Shown: positions 22,210 to 33,702, numbered from the stretch's first letter. The stretch: 64,000 bases of DNA from Prillingera fragicola (GCA_002335605.1 BEDY01000015.1:62001-126000); one strand, 5' to 3'. The notes: generated by a model from the sequence alone, not told the origin. Numbers and translations are program-made.

Positions 22210-23314
22210 ATGACAGCCAACGACCCCGCAGCCATCCAGCGCGTCCACCGCGCACTGTTCCCGACCCACGGCCCGACACGCCTCCACCCGTTGCCCGAGC
22301 TGGCCGCGCAGCTCGGATGCGCGGCAGTCTACGTCAAAGACGAGAGTGTACGCTTTGGGCTGCCCGCGTTCAAGATCCTAGGCGCCAGCTGGGCTATCGC
22401 CGCGACGCTCGGGGAGCGCTGGGGCGTGCAGCCGTGGGATGTCGAGGGGCTGCGCGCTGGGGCCAAGCAAGAGCCGGTGACGATCTACACTGCTACTGAC
22501 GGTGAGTCCGTGTCCTTCGCCGCTGACAGGGAGGCAACCACGGCCGGGCGGTCGCGCACACCGCCGCGCTGCTGGGCCTCACGTCGCGCGTCTGGGTGCC
22601 ACACACTGTCGAGCCGTGGTCCATTGCCGCTATTGCCTCGGAGGGCGCGACGGTGACCAAGTCAGAGGGCGACTATGACGCCGCCGTGGAAGATGCCAAG
22701 GCCGCAGCAGACGCCGACGCCAACGGGCTCCTGATCCAGGACATGGCTTGGGAGGGGTACGACGAAATGCCCGCCGTGAGTCCGCCTTGCTACCTCAGCT
22801 AACGCAACAGAGGATAACAGCCGGCTACATGACGATATCCGCGGAAACGACCTCACAGCTCCCGACTCCAGCCACGGCAGTGATAACCCCGGTCGGGGTC
22901 GGGTCGCTAGCGCACTCGGTCGTGCAGTGGTTCCACGGCGGGTCCTTCCCGCCCCTCTCGGGCGGCGACCCCGTGCGGGTCCTCACGGCCGAGCCGGACG
23001 TCGCGGCGTGCCTCCACGCGAGCCTCGCCGCGGGGGAGATGACGAGTGTCGCGACGGGGAGGACGGACATGGCGGGCCTCAACTGCGGGACGGTTAGTAC
23101 GCAGGCGTGGCCGGATCTGCTCGCTGGTGTCAAGGCCGAGGACGCGATTGTGGTGACCGACGCCGAGGATGCGGAGGCTATGAAGGATTTGATGGCGTGG
23201 GGGGTCAAGAGTGGGCCGTGTGGGGCGGCCGCGCTGGCGGCCGCGAGGAAAGTCAAGTGGGTGGAGGGGGATGTGGTGGTGTTGATTTGTACAGAGGGGC
23301 CGGCGCAGAAGTAG
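22210..23314 (+). CDS. PLP-dependent diaminopropionate ammonia-lyase-like enzyme
   Basis: Predicted 345 residues from exons 22210-22501, 22534-22775 and 22811-23314 (introns 32 and 35 nt). The PLP lysine is K55 in DESVRFGLPAFKILG. The first intron's acceptor was set at GGGAG because this restores TDGNHGRAVA, the phosphate-binding family motif. Further signatures are QDMAWEGYDEMPARITAGYM, PVGVGSLAHSVV and the C-terminal SGPCGAAALAAA. Diaminopropionate ammonia-lyases remove both amino groups from 2,3-diaminopropionate and can act on D- or L-serine and threonine. Ours is shorter than the roughly 400-residue bacterial enzyme, so the exact substrate is uncertain. It fits the nitrogen-catabolic context. 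Confidence 0.82.
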
Positions 23315-24965
23315 TCTACTGGTGTATGTTAGGAATGCGTCAGTGTAGGGGTTCGCAGGGTCAGTGTAGGGGGTGGGCTTGGACGTGTCGTCGAGAGCGA
23401 TGGAGGGTGTGAGGTTCTGTCAGAAGGATCCACCTTGTGTCAGAGGTCAGCAGTGAGTGGTCAGTGTGGCAACCGGGACACTGCGCTGCGTGTTTCCCAC
23501 CATCAGGTGTCAGTGGAGGATTGAGTAGACCAAGTCGTGGCCGCTGTAAGCAAGTCAGCAACAGATGGAGTAGATGAAGTGAGTATGGGGGGGTGAGTGA
23601 GCCAGATGAGAAGAGAAGACGTTCATGGGCCTACTCCTCCGTCCACGCAGCAGGTCAAGGCGTTATAAGCCCATCCGGGCCCTACAAGGACGACACAGAA
23701 GGTGAGCGAGTTCACGAGCATTGGTCTTCCAAAATCCCTCACGAAACGTGCTCAAGACACAGTTTGAGCACATGTCAGGAGTGCATTAGGCGTCTCTACA
23801 CACGGCGCCCGAGGATAACGCTATCACAGCACCGCCGGCATGGCAGAATCGACTCGAGATAACAACGTGGCCTCCTGTGTCGGTGATCAGTGAGTCAACT
23901 CGGCCTAGTCAAGAGGTCTGAACAAGATCACGTTCCAGCACATATGAGAAGGTGGCTTGGAAGCAGTGCGCATCGGGACATGATCAGTTGTAACGTTTGC
24001 TCAGTCGGCGCTGGTTCTGGTTGAGAGATTGAAGATAACAACGTGCTGGCATGACGTCGTCACCACCACAATACAGATCTGGCAATTGTTCGAGTCAACA
24101 ACCATCACCCACAAAGAGTACAGAGTACACAGCAACGTGCTCTGTGCATCTTGGCATCCAAGATCCGTCCATGCAGTGCAGCGTTATCAGCAACACTTGT
24201 CCGACATGATCGCATCAACCTACACCGCGCGTGAATAGGCAGCTAAGGTCCGACCACATCGGCCCACTGCTGTAGCCGGCGGCAACGCCTCGATGCCTGG
24301 CAGATCTCAAGATCATGCCCATGTCCCCTGCCTTCTCGAACAGCGAACATATCTCACGCACAACGGGGCGGGGTATTTCGCCCACCTCGCCCAAGCCAAC
24401 CGACGTCACCATGAAAGCCCAGCGAAGCGATGTTCCACGCCGAACAACGCACACTGCGGCCACGTTCCGCCGCCAGCCATCAGCCGCGGGTCTAGTCCGT
24501 CCGTACGAAGCGCCGAGGCTCCGTGTTAGGCCATGCTATGCACTGTTAGCCTGACGTCGATGCCAAGAGCCATGCAGGAGATGTCGACAATGTACCCAGT
24601 GCCGGGGGCAGTGGTGCCTGAATATCGGCTCAAGCTGTGCCTGGTTGGGCCGATCTAGCCGACCTTGCCGACGATCCTGCTGCAACGTGCATCCTCTCAT
24701 CGTGTCGCTTTGCTCGTCTCGTCTTGCTCGTGCTCGTCATCGTCGTCGTCGCTGCTGCTGCCCGTTGCCCAATGTGTTCCTCTTTGGTCGGTTTCTTGGC
24801 CCAGGGACCTCTTTGCTGTGACGACTGCTGTGCTCGGACCTCTGCTCGACTGCTTGCTTACCTCGGCTGTGGTCACTCATGTCTTGCTGCTTGCGTCTAT
24901 AAGAAGACTCGCACTGACTGCTTCTTCTTCTCACTACCAACACCCCCACACCCTCATAACCCACA
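23315..24965. other. Intergenic region upstream of the SPFH gene
   Basis: This 1.65-kb region has short imperfect repeats of GTCAGTGTAGGGG at 23339-23372 and nearby GTCAGTG-like copies to about 23470. The rest holds only short frames without features. Confidence 0.5.
24898..24903 (+). promoter_or_regulatory. TATA-like element of the SPFH gene
   Basis: TATAAG lies 63 nt before the start codon at 24966, a plausible core-promoter distance for a short 5' leader. Confidence 0.4.
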
Positions 24966-26744
24966 ATGACCAAACCAGAACTCCTCCCCCCTCCTTCGCT
25001 CGACGGCCACACTGTCGTCGGCGACCCAGTCTACCCCTCGCGCCAGGCTTCTAGCAGCAAGGAGCCTCGCATCCCCGAGCAGAACAAATTTCACCAGCTT
25101 CCCGCCGCAGAGACCCTCCCCTTTGTCGACTCGGATGCCTACCTCGATGTCAAGCGGTGAGTCATCCTGTGCCTACTCTGCTGACAACCCAGCCCCCTCC
25201 TTGTCCCCATCGGCAAGGACGGCGTCCTGGCCGCCCTTCGCGAGCTCGACGCCGAGCTCACCGCCAGCGGCCTCCCAAGCCTGATCAGCGACAAGCGCCC
25301 CCACCAGCTCGTCGGCCGGGAAGTCAACCCAGGCTCCTTTGGCCTGTACGAGTTTGCGTCTGGTCCCAAGCTCCTCCTCAACCCTGGGCGGTACCCGGGC
25401 GTACCGCTGGCCAACTGGATCGGCTGCTCGTGGCGCGGGAGCTACGACCTGGCCTCAAACTTTCCCCCGCTCACGCAGAGCGGCACCGGTGTGCTCGTCC
25501 CGGACACGGAGCTGCAAAAGCTCGGCCTCACCATTGTGCAGGTATCGCAGAACCAGGCGGCAGTGTGCCTCGACCCGCAGATGCGCGTGTTTGTCGTCGC
25601 CGACGGCGGGTTTGTCGCCATGGCCACCAGCGGTGCGTACAAGGTGCTTGGGCTCGTGGACCAGACCCACCTCCGCGACAAGGTCGTCGACCCGCACTCG
25701 GGCATGGTCCTCGGCCACACGCAGCAGGTCCGCCTCCCTGGCGGCTACGTCGCTGCTACCTTTGTCGATGTGCCCGCCAACAACGTCGTGATTCTCCAGC
25801 GCAAGAACGAGCTCTACCAGCTTGCAGCTGGGCAGCACTATCTCACCACTGCTTCCGTGACTATCCGTGGATTCTACACCATGGGAGAGGTGCAGCAGGA
25901 GCTCCAAGCGGACAATATCTTCACGCGCGACCAGGTCCCTGTTTGGCTCAGGCTGTACCTGCGCTACGAGCTGCAGGAGCCTCTTGCGCTGGCACGCCAC
26001 GGCTACCCGACTCCATTCGACGCGCTCGAGGACAAGACACGCTCAATTCTTACCCAGATTGTCGCGCATCTCGACTATGCCTCCATGGCCCGCGCGCGCA
26101 ATGCCGCGCCGGACATCCTGAACGGCGACTCGGAGGACGACGTCGGTGCCATCTTTGTCACTGCTGTGCGCACGCAGGCGACGGACGAGCTCAAAGTCGT
26201 CGCGGCAGAGTACGGCATCAAGCTCGAGGACCTGGCAATCATTGACCGCAAGTTCAAGGGCGAGATTGCCGCCAAGCTCGACTCGCTCACCACGCGCGCA
26301 CTCGAGGCGCAGGTCGAGAGCGCCAACCTTGACCGCGAGAACGCCAACAAGCGCCGCAAGCAGGAAGGCGAGGCGCGCGTCCAGGAGCTCAAGAACGAGG
26401 TCATGCGCAAGAACGCAGAGACGGACGCCAACACTACCATCCAGCGCGCGCGCGCTGCCGCAGAGGCACTGACGATCAACGCCCAGGCCGAGGCGACGGC
26501 TACCCAGATGCGCGCCGAGGCCAAGGCCCAGGCGACGCGGATCCAGGCCGCTGCCGACGCGGATGTGCGCGACGACTTTGCCCGCGTGCTGGCACAGGGC
26601 CGCGTCGAGGTCGAGCGCACGCGGGCTTATGCCAGTGCTGGAACGGTGTTTGCGCCCATGGAGGCGTTGAAGTCGGGTGGCATGGTGGGCATGGGCATGT
26701 TTGGCCAGCATGGCGGGTCCGTTGATGCCCAGCCGCGCAAGTAG
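24966..26744 (+). CDS. SPFH/band 7 domain protein with long C-terminal coiled coil (flotillin-like)
   Basis: Predicted 580 residues from exons 24966-25156 and 25193-26744 (36-nt intron; join gives KRPLLVPIG). The N-terminal 200 residues are mixed beta-rich, with RKNELYQLAAGQHYLTT and ASVTIRGFYTMGEV. An SPFH-like segment follows, with VPVWLRLYLRYELQEPLAL, a TRSILTQIVAHLDY helix and AAEYGIKLEDLAIIDRKFKG. Residues about 420-560 form an Ala/Glu/Arg-rich coiled coil (EANKRRKQEGEARVQELKN-like heptads). SPFH proteins assemble at membranes as scaffolds. No transmembrane helix is obvious, so membrane binding would be peripheral or by lipidation. It is not a classical prohibitin, stomatin or flotillin by motif. 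Confidence 0.78.
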
Positions 26745-27371
26745 GAGCAGACTGATCGCTGACCGTCTGACGGCAGCGGGGCTGCTCTTACTCTGTGAAT
26801 TGACTCTTGCTATCCCGTTGAATTGCTTGAACTTGACCTCCTATTGTTTATATAAATACTTTGTCATGTTCTTCTAGATTTAGTAATGAATAAACCCTGT
26901 CAACCGAAAGGCTGCACTCTACGTCTACACTCGTTCTTCTTAGAGTGTGCTGTCCATGACATAGACTCACATTTGATCTATCTGCGAGCCAAATGAGGCA
27001 GCCCAGGACGAGAGTCTTACCACAATGAGATAGCAATAATAATATTAGAATATTATTATTATTTTTCAGCAGTGAAAACATCCGAAGGCTGCGGATCGCT
27101 TCCATGGCTTTTGCAGCTTCAACTGTTGCCAAGCATACACATCTGCGTCTAGACCTCTTGATCTAGTGTCCTCTATGACTACCTACCTGCATCTTCTTGC
27201 ACATGCATACAGTGACAGACCATCCTCGCTGCCATTCTCTCCCCGGCCACTGGGTCCAAACAGCCGGTGCCACCCAAATTATACCTCCGTCGCTCGTTGT
27301 TGCCCACAATCCTCCGGCCCACATCTCACTTGTGACTCTCATCTTGTTGCCAACAGCATCCCCACAGCTAA
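26745..27371. other. Intergenic region with an AT-rich palindrome
   Basis: These 627 bp hold the 3' flank of the SPFH gene and the promoter of the next zinc-cluster gene. The AT-rich palindrome is listed separately. No gene is supported. Confidence 0.5.
27035..27060. repeat. Perfect 12-bp AT inverted repeat with 2-nt centre
   Basis: AATAATAATATT at 27035-27046 is followed by AG and then its exact reverse complement at 27049-27060. In a GC-rich genome this isolated AT-rich hairpin stands out. It could extrude as a cruciform or act in 3'-end formation. No function is shown. Confidence 0.6.
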
Positions 27372-29618
27372 ATGTCCACAACGGAAGCCTCAGGGCCACA
27401 GAACAGCGTACAGCCAGCACCATCAGGTCCATACAATACCTGCGATGCTTGTCGTCGGCGTAAAGTGAGTCACTCTGCTCGGATGGTCCGTTCTCCATCT
27501 CCCTCGGACCCTCTCATCCCGGCGTCTATATGAGCTAACACGCCCAGGTCCGGTGCATGCCAGACCCGAACGCAGAGACAAAGGCTGGAGAATCATCTAC
27601 ACCAAAGGGACAAGCGCCGTGCGCTACCTGTGTCCGCCTGCAGATTCATTGCACCTATGACATTGGGTACAAAAAGGCTGGACGCAAGCGGAGGTACGTC
27701 GAGTCGCGGCGTGACGACCTCTGCACAAGCAAGTGCTGACGCTGTAGACGGTCAACAGAGACAGCCGAAACGGAGTCCCGCCGACCACGCCAGTCCCTCC
27801 CAGCCCCATCCATGAACGGCGGCACAGGCTCGCCGGGGGGCAGACGCTCCCTCCCGCCGTCAACATATGACGCGGCGTCCTACCTGTCCCAAGCCCCGCT
27901 TTTCCGCTCTCCTATAGATCTCGCAGAGCCGGGGATGACGGGCGACTCACCGGCTGAACAGCTGTTAGCCCTCGGCGGGCGGTTCCCCAACCCATCCGAG
28001 CCCACCATCCCCAGGAGCGAGCTACCGCCGCCGGACCACTCCCCGACAATCCTCTTCGACCTCGGCAGCGACGGAAGCCAGCGCACACCGGCAAACCCAG
28101 ATCTCGCGCCGCTCGTACCCGGCGCGTCCCTCCTAGGCCCACCGAGCGGGGATCTCAAGCAGGCCCTCACGCTGCCGACGGGAGCCATCACGTCGTCGAC
28201 GCAGCTGGAAGCGATCGTGCCGCACTCTGCGATTTCATTCTTCCTGACCCTCTACTTGCGATACATGCACAGCCTGTTTCCGCTCGTGCACAAGCCGAGC
28301 TTTTCGCAGGCTTTGACTATGCGCGTGGACCAGGTCGATCGCAACTTTCGGGCACTCGTGCTTGCTCTCGGTTCGTGTGCTGTGTGGACCGCGCTGACGA
28401 ACAGTCGCATACACTATCGGCCAAGCGCCGTTGTCTAGGATGGAGACCGAGTATACCCGCGACGACTTGGAGAGGCTGCAGCGGCGCTGCCACCGGGCGA
28501 GCCTCATGCTGCTTGATCGTACCTACGCCACAGTCACAGTGACGCACGTCGGCGTGGTCATTGCGTAAGTGCACAGGAACTGCTAGGCTGACGCGTAGAA
28601 ACTACTTTTGCTGCCAATCCATGGGACAAGTCAACCGCGCCCTCGCCTTTCTGTCCGAGGCATGCCAGCTCGCTCATCTTCTGCGGGCCCGCGCGCACGA
28701 CGATGGCGACGGCGACGTCATCGAACGCGAGGTCCTGCGTCGTGTGTTCTGGCACGTCTATGCTGTAGACATGTACGTCCTCCGCGGGTATGCCGACTAA
28801 CGCCCACAGCACAGAGGCAGGAGGAGGCAATATGATCCACCTGAACGATTACGACGGCCTCCCGCCCCTGCCTCTACCCGTCGACGACGAGCTCATCACC
28901 GCGGCCGGCGCCTTCCCCCAGCCCGAGCCTTACACATCGTACATGTCGGGGTTCAACGCCTGCGTCCAGCTCTTCCCCGTCCTCGCGAGCTGCATGGTAC
29001 GCCACCGGCGGCTGCAGCTGCGCCTCCGCGCCGGCGGGGTCCTACAGGACGACGAGGTAGACGCCGAAATGCGCTGGGCAGACGAGACGCGCCACGACCT
29101 CGACGCGCTCATGAACGGTCTCCCCGCCGAGCTGGCCGGGACGCTCTCCTACCCTGGCGCGGGGGACGATGCTGTCCGCGACGCGATCCTGGGGATGCAG
29201 CGGGCCAATATTCTGATTACCGAGGCGTCGGTGCGGATCGCCCTGTTCGACTATGTCGCGGACCTCGCGCCGATGACCCCGCAGATGACCGAGGAGCGGA
29301 GCGAGCTCGCGCGCAGGGCGTATGAGACGTTGTCGAATATTCCCATCGACGACCTGGCGGCGAACGGCGAGTCGATCGTGAGTCTGTGTGTAGAGGGTGA
29401 ACGCTGATGAGGCAGAGGGGCAAGATCTTCCGTATCGTCATGGCACTGCTCAGGAGTCCGGATATGGGCGACGACTGGGTCGACATGATTCAGAGCTGGT
29501 GGTCTCTTGTGAGTGTTGCGGTTGGGGTTGAGCTGATGATCAGGTGTGGAGGGTCAACTTTGTGCAGCTCGCGCCACACAACATGGTCCTGGAGAGTGCG
29601 GCAGAGAGTCCTTCATAG
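27372..29618 (+). CDS. Zn2Cys6 fungal transcription factor with Fungal_trans domain
   Basis: Predicted 643 residues from eight exons: 27372-27464, 27548-27693, 27748-28370, 28405-28564, 28599-28772, 28810-29377, 29416-29508 and 29544-29618. Every join keeps frame. The zinc cluster is Cys 24, 27, 34, 56, 59 and 66 (CDACRRRKVRC, then CATCVRLQIHC), with an unusually long 21-residue middle loop. A Pro/Ser-rich linker precedes a Fungal_trans-type region: FFLTLYLRYMHSLFPLVHKP, SMGQVNRALAFLSEACQLAH, VIEREVLRRVFWHVYAVDI and YTSYMSGFNACVQLFPVLAS. It is a nuclear regulator of unknown targets. Neighbours are the SPFH gene and the A1-like cluster. Confidence 0.87.
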
Positions 29619-30112
29619 GCGCAGGCCATTGTTGTAGCTGCACACCGTCATCAGGTAGTATAGCCATGAAGTCTGCATCAACAGAGGCACCATCCCCGAG
29701 TCCATCGCCGTCAGTGGTCATCCAAAGATAGCCCGCTTTCAAAGTCGCCGAGATTTGCTTCCAAAGTCACCGGCCGTCATTGTTTGTCTGATCTCCTGGC
29801 GCGCCTGGCGAGTGTTAGCATCTGTGCAACCAACAGCACACCTGCGTATGCACAGCACAGGTGCACATGCCACCGATACCGAACACCAACGACGCGACCA
29901 ATGACCCCGGCAAATAGAGCATGCAGCCGTAGTCACGCTTCCCTCCTCATTCCTCAAATGTCTGCGAGGTGGTTGAGGATGATCATGGGGTATATACATA
30001 GTGTGCAGGTCTTCTGGTTTCCACTCTTTCGATGTTCAACCACCCAGTTGGACACTGTCGAGGCTCTTAAAGCGCTTGCCCGAGTCCACAGGCTCTCTGT
30101 CGTTCTTTCAGC
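29619..30112. other. Intergenic region upstream of the first A1-like gene
   Basis: These 494 bp contain the promoter of the first aspartic-protease-like gene, with a TATATA at 29992-29997, 116 nt before the start. Nothing else was recognised. Confidence 0.5.
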
Positions 30113-31594
30113 ATGTTCCCCCTCGCCTACCTATATGCCATAGCCGCCTTGTCCCCAGTCCTGGCCAAACCACCGCTTTGGTCAACCTTGGTCGACAAGC
30201 GCCAGGACGCCGCAGGCAGCAATGCCGGGTTCACAGTACCCCTCCAACACATCGAGGTTCACGGACCCGTTGCGGGCAGGCGTGACACCTACATTGGCAT
30301 CAACATTACCGTAGGGTGAGTACACACCCAACGCTAAGGTTGACATGATCCCCAGAACACCTCCTCAGCCCTTTCAACTCGCCCTCAACCTCGAACGCGA
30401 GTGCATCACGGTCGTGCTCCTAGGCAGCGAGGGATGCTGCCAGAGTACCAACTTGTACAATTACAACGTGTCGTCCACCTACGAAGCTACGAATCAATCT
30501 GTGTCCAACCCTGGCAAGACGTTGTGGGACAGTCGCGAGACGTACATGGGTAATGAGGGACGTGACACGGTCGTAATTGGCGGCGCAACGATTCCAAACG
30601 CCACGATTGGTACGTCGTTTGCAGTCTTTGTCGCAACGCTCACACTGGTAGAAATGGCAATGGGGTGGTGGGCGGAACAGACCAGAGGACCCCCATAAAT
30701 AGTCGCAAAGGTGTTCTTGGTCTTGGCCTGAACCCCCTCGGCACCTTCCAGCCGACGCGCGAACCACTCAAGGACGAATGGATCCGGGCCGCTGACAGCA
30801 GCGTGTCGACGAATGCGTGGCACGACAGCAGCTTTGCGATTTTCCTCGACCGCGACCCCACCAACTCGTCGGGGAGCATCACGTTTGGCGGCATTGACGA
30901 GTCCAGGTATGAAGGCAACATGACATGGACGCCTACGGCCCAGGCTGGAATGTGGACTGTACCCCTGGACCGAATCCAGATTGACGACATTGTCGTCGGC
31001 GGGAGCGCCGACGCGTACCACTACACCAAGGGCACCGAAGTCGACCCGAATGGCACAAAGCTGTTCATGCTCATGGATCCTTCGTCTGAGTTTATCGAGC
31101 TTCCCAGAACCACGCTCGTCAACATTATGCAGAGCATTCCCAACTCTGGCCCCACGTCAAGCAACGCCTGGACCGTGCCCTGCGACACCAATTCGCTCAT
31201 CACCTTTACATTCGACGGGGTAGCGTACAATCTCGACAGGCCGACGTGGGTCAACGTGTCAAGCGCAGACTCGTCCAACATGTGCAACACATACTTTATC
31301 GAGCCCCGCAGGACAAACCAAGGCAGGTGGAATACCTGGTCCATGGGGCCGTTGATGCGCAACTTTTACGCATCGTACAAGTATGCCGACACTGGGTCGA
31401 GTATCGGACTCGCTCAGGCGGTGGGAGGATTCAAGCCTGCTAGCACCGCGGCGGTCACTGCCGTTCCGGTCAGTCAGACTGATGGTGTTAATGGTGGCAG
31501 GAATGGGACGAGTGGCTCGGGCGCGCAAAGCAGCGCGGTGGAGTCTGTGGTTTCTGTGCTGGTGGGATGTCTTGCGGGAGTATTGTTGTTGTAG
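30113..31594 (+). CDS. Secreted A1-type aspartic-protease-like protein, catalytic Asp missing (copy 1 of 3)
   Basis: Predicted 456 residues from exons 30113-30315, 30356-30609 and 30681-31594. A signal peptide is visible (MFPLAYLYAIAALSPVLA). The A1 fold is marked by INITVGTPPQPFQLALNL, GVLGLGLNPLGTF and FAIFLDRDPTNSSGSITFGG. Where pepsin has the first DTG, this copy has N79-L-E. The second site reads MLMDPSSEF, keeping Asp but losing TG. The C-terminus is a Ser/Gly-rich stretch plus a hydrophobic tail (VVSVLVGCLAGVLLL), like a GPI-anchor signal. It is therefore probably a non-proteolytic cell-wall or membrane protein. The second intron (71 nt, acceptor GGAACAG) is the least certain join and leaves a shorter loop than in copies 2 and 3. 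Confidence 0.8.
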
Positions 31595-31987
31595 CTGGCT
31601 GTAGTGAGGCTCAGAGGCCCAGGTAGTGAGCTGGCCATGTAATTTTGTGCTAACAGCCAGACGCGTGTGAGTGAAACGCGTTGTACGAGAGAAATCAGTC
31701 ACGCTGGGGGCAAAAGTCGCCGATCCCCTGACCTCAGCGTCGCAGGTCTCTGGCGCTGGCTCTGTTGTTATTTATTGGTGCTCTGCTTTTCCCTGTGCAC
31801 CACCGCGCTGTTGGTCACGAACAGTGCCTAGCCCGCACTTTCTATGCTTGGAGGTCGCCATCTCATGTAAAGCCAGAGCGGAAAGTGTCCGAACTGACGT
31901 TAACCGGGCACCATCCGTGGATGATATATACGTAGGAACTGACTTCTGACGCTTCTTCTTCTTCTCTCGCGCTCCTCGTCATTTGCA
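31595..31987. other. Intergenic region between A1-like copies 1 and 2
   Basis: These 393 bp hold the promoter of copy 2. TATATA lies at 31925-31930, 58 nt before its start codon. No further element was recognised. Confidence 0.5.
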
Positions 31988-33488
31988 ATGATCCAACTAA
32001 CTGCAGCCCTCTTTGCAGTGGTCGCGACTCTGTCGCCCGTCGGGGCCTTTGCTCTCAGTGCCCGCCAAGATGCCGCAGCACCCATCTCTGTCCCACTTGT
32101 CATGTTTCCCGATGGCGGCCCACCTCCTCTGGTAGGCATGTTTCCCGAACAGAAATTCTTTGGTGCCCAGGTCACTGTTGGGTGAGTCCTCTTCCTCACT
32201 CAAGTCATGCGTGTGCTGACAAGTGGCAGGACGCCGCCGCAGACTATGCGGCTTGCGCTCAACCTCGAACGCCAAGGGGTCACTGTTGTGGACTATATCA
32301 ACACCTGCCTCAACATCACCGAATGCAGGGAATCGTCTCTTAAAAATAACACCTTCATCCCTCAGGACTCGACTTCGCTCGTGCCCGGCACTTCGTCGGA
32401 GACTGCCATGTATTGGATTGACACCACGACGTACAATGTCTCCAAGGGCACGGATGAAGTGTCCATCGCTGGTCTCAATGCAGCCAATATGGTTGTTGGT
32501 ACGTTTCTCCTTGCCGCCTCGGACGCATGCTGATGTTGCAGAGGTCTCCTCTTCCTTTGCCACAACCTACGGCAGGCCGAACGGTAACCCCGTTGCAAAC
32601 CGTCTTGCCTCGAACAGCAGCGTCCTTGGGCTCGGCTTGCAACATTTCGGGAGCATCTTCCCCTCGACACCGCCAGAGGTTGAGGGTTGGATCAAAGCCT
32701 TGCAGGCCAACAACCTCCCGACGCGCTTTGCACTCGCTCTCGACCGCAATCCAGCCAACTATTCGGGCACACTCCTCCTAGGCGGCGACGACGCAACGCT
32801 CTACGAAGAGCCGCTCACGCAAACCCCCACTGCCGACGACGGCATGTGGACAGTAGTCCTCGATGGCATGTCGGTCGACAACACGTCGGTCGCGGACATG
32901 GCGACGGCCCACGCGTTCGCGACAGCCCGCGGCGGCCAGCCACTCAACATGCTCATGGACCCTAGTTTCGAAACAATTGCCCTGCCAGAGGACACCATTT
33001 CCAAAGTCATGCGCGTCATCGCCGGCAGTAGCCTGAAGGATGGCGAATGGACCGTACCGTGCGACTCGGCGGCCAAGCTCACCCTAACCTTTGGGGGGCA
33101 AGTGTACCCCATCGCGACCAACACCTGGCTCAACGGCACGAAAAACTCGTACGGCACCTGCAAGACCTTTTTTGCCGTCCCACATGTCCGGGATGGCAAG
33201 CCCAGTACGATGGCGCCAAACGTCTACGCCATGGGGCCTATGATGCGCAACTTGTACGCGTCGTATGTGTATGGCGCGGAGGGGTGCACGATTGGGCTCG
33301 CCAAGGCCGTGGGCACTACCCCCAAGGCCCCTCCGCCTGTAACGGAGGCGGGACAGGCTGGCGGTGGGGTTGGAGGCGCGACTGAGACGGGGGCGTCGGC
33401 GTCGGGGCAGACGGCGAGTGGGGCTGGGAAGTTGGGGGTTTCTGTCATCGTCATGGTCGGTGCGCTGGGTGTTGGGCTTGTTCTGTAG
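31988..33488 (+). CDS. Secreted A1-type aspartic-protease-like protein, catalytic Asp missing (copy 2 of 3)
   Basis: Predicted 469 residues from exons 31988-32181, 32230-32498 and 32542-33488. It has a signal peptide (MIQLTAALFAVVATLSPVGA). The intron positions match copy 1, including one inside the codon of the Gly before TPPQ, showing tandem duplication. The first active-site strand reads GTPPQTMRLALNLERQG, so Asp is replaced by Asn as in copy 1. The second site is LNMLMDPSFETIALP (Asp kept, TG lost). FALALDRNPANYSGTLLLGG and cysteine spacing support the A1 fold. The tail is Gly/Thr/Ser-rich followed by KLGVSVIVMVGALGVGLVL, a GPI-anchor-like signal. It is likely surface-anchored and proteolytically inactive. 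Confidence 0.82.
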
Positions 33489-33615
33489 GTTCACAGTGAT
33501 GCATTACTCAGAGTGAACACTTGCATTCAGTGTGCAAAGAGGCATGAGGAGAAAGAATCGCTGGCTTACTCCAGCCGCACGCACATGAGCAATAACAAAA
33601 GTTAACACTGTAAAA

Positions 33616-33702
33616 GGCATCTTAGCTCAGTTGGTTAGAGCGTTCGCTTCACATTCACATGAGAAGCGCGAGAGGTCGCCAGTTCGATCCTGGCAGACGT
33701 CA
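33616..33702 (+). tRNA. Intron-containing tRNA gene, anticodon CAC (Val) by manual folding
   Basis: A cloverleaf folds by eye: acceptor GGCATCT/AGACGTC, D arm GCTC...GAGC with loop AGTTGGTTA, anticodon stem TTCGC/GCGAG, variable AGGTC, T arm GCCAG-TTCGATC-CTGGC and discriminator A. The anticodon loop starts TT-CAC-A and is interrupted after position 37 by a 13-nt intron at 33654-33666, the standard nuclear position. The acceptor has one A4-C69 mismatch and one G-U pair. A box (TTAGCTCAGTTGG) and B box (GTTCGATCC) are present, and a T7 run follows. The Val isotype depends on this fold. Confidence 0.85.

Noticed and set aside
26848..27132. 94-codon minus-strand frame across the AT palindrome
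   Set aside because: It has no ATG at its 5' end, includes Asn and Leu runs produced by the AT repeat, and shows no family similarity.
30610..30651. Shorter intron in A1-like copy 1 ending at TGGTAG
   Set aside because: Using that acceptor shifts the frame to a stop after about 15 codons. The acceptor at 30680 keeps the frame into GVLGLG.
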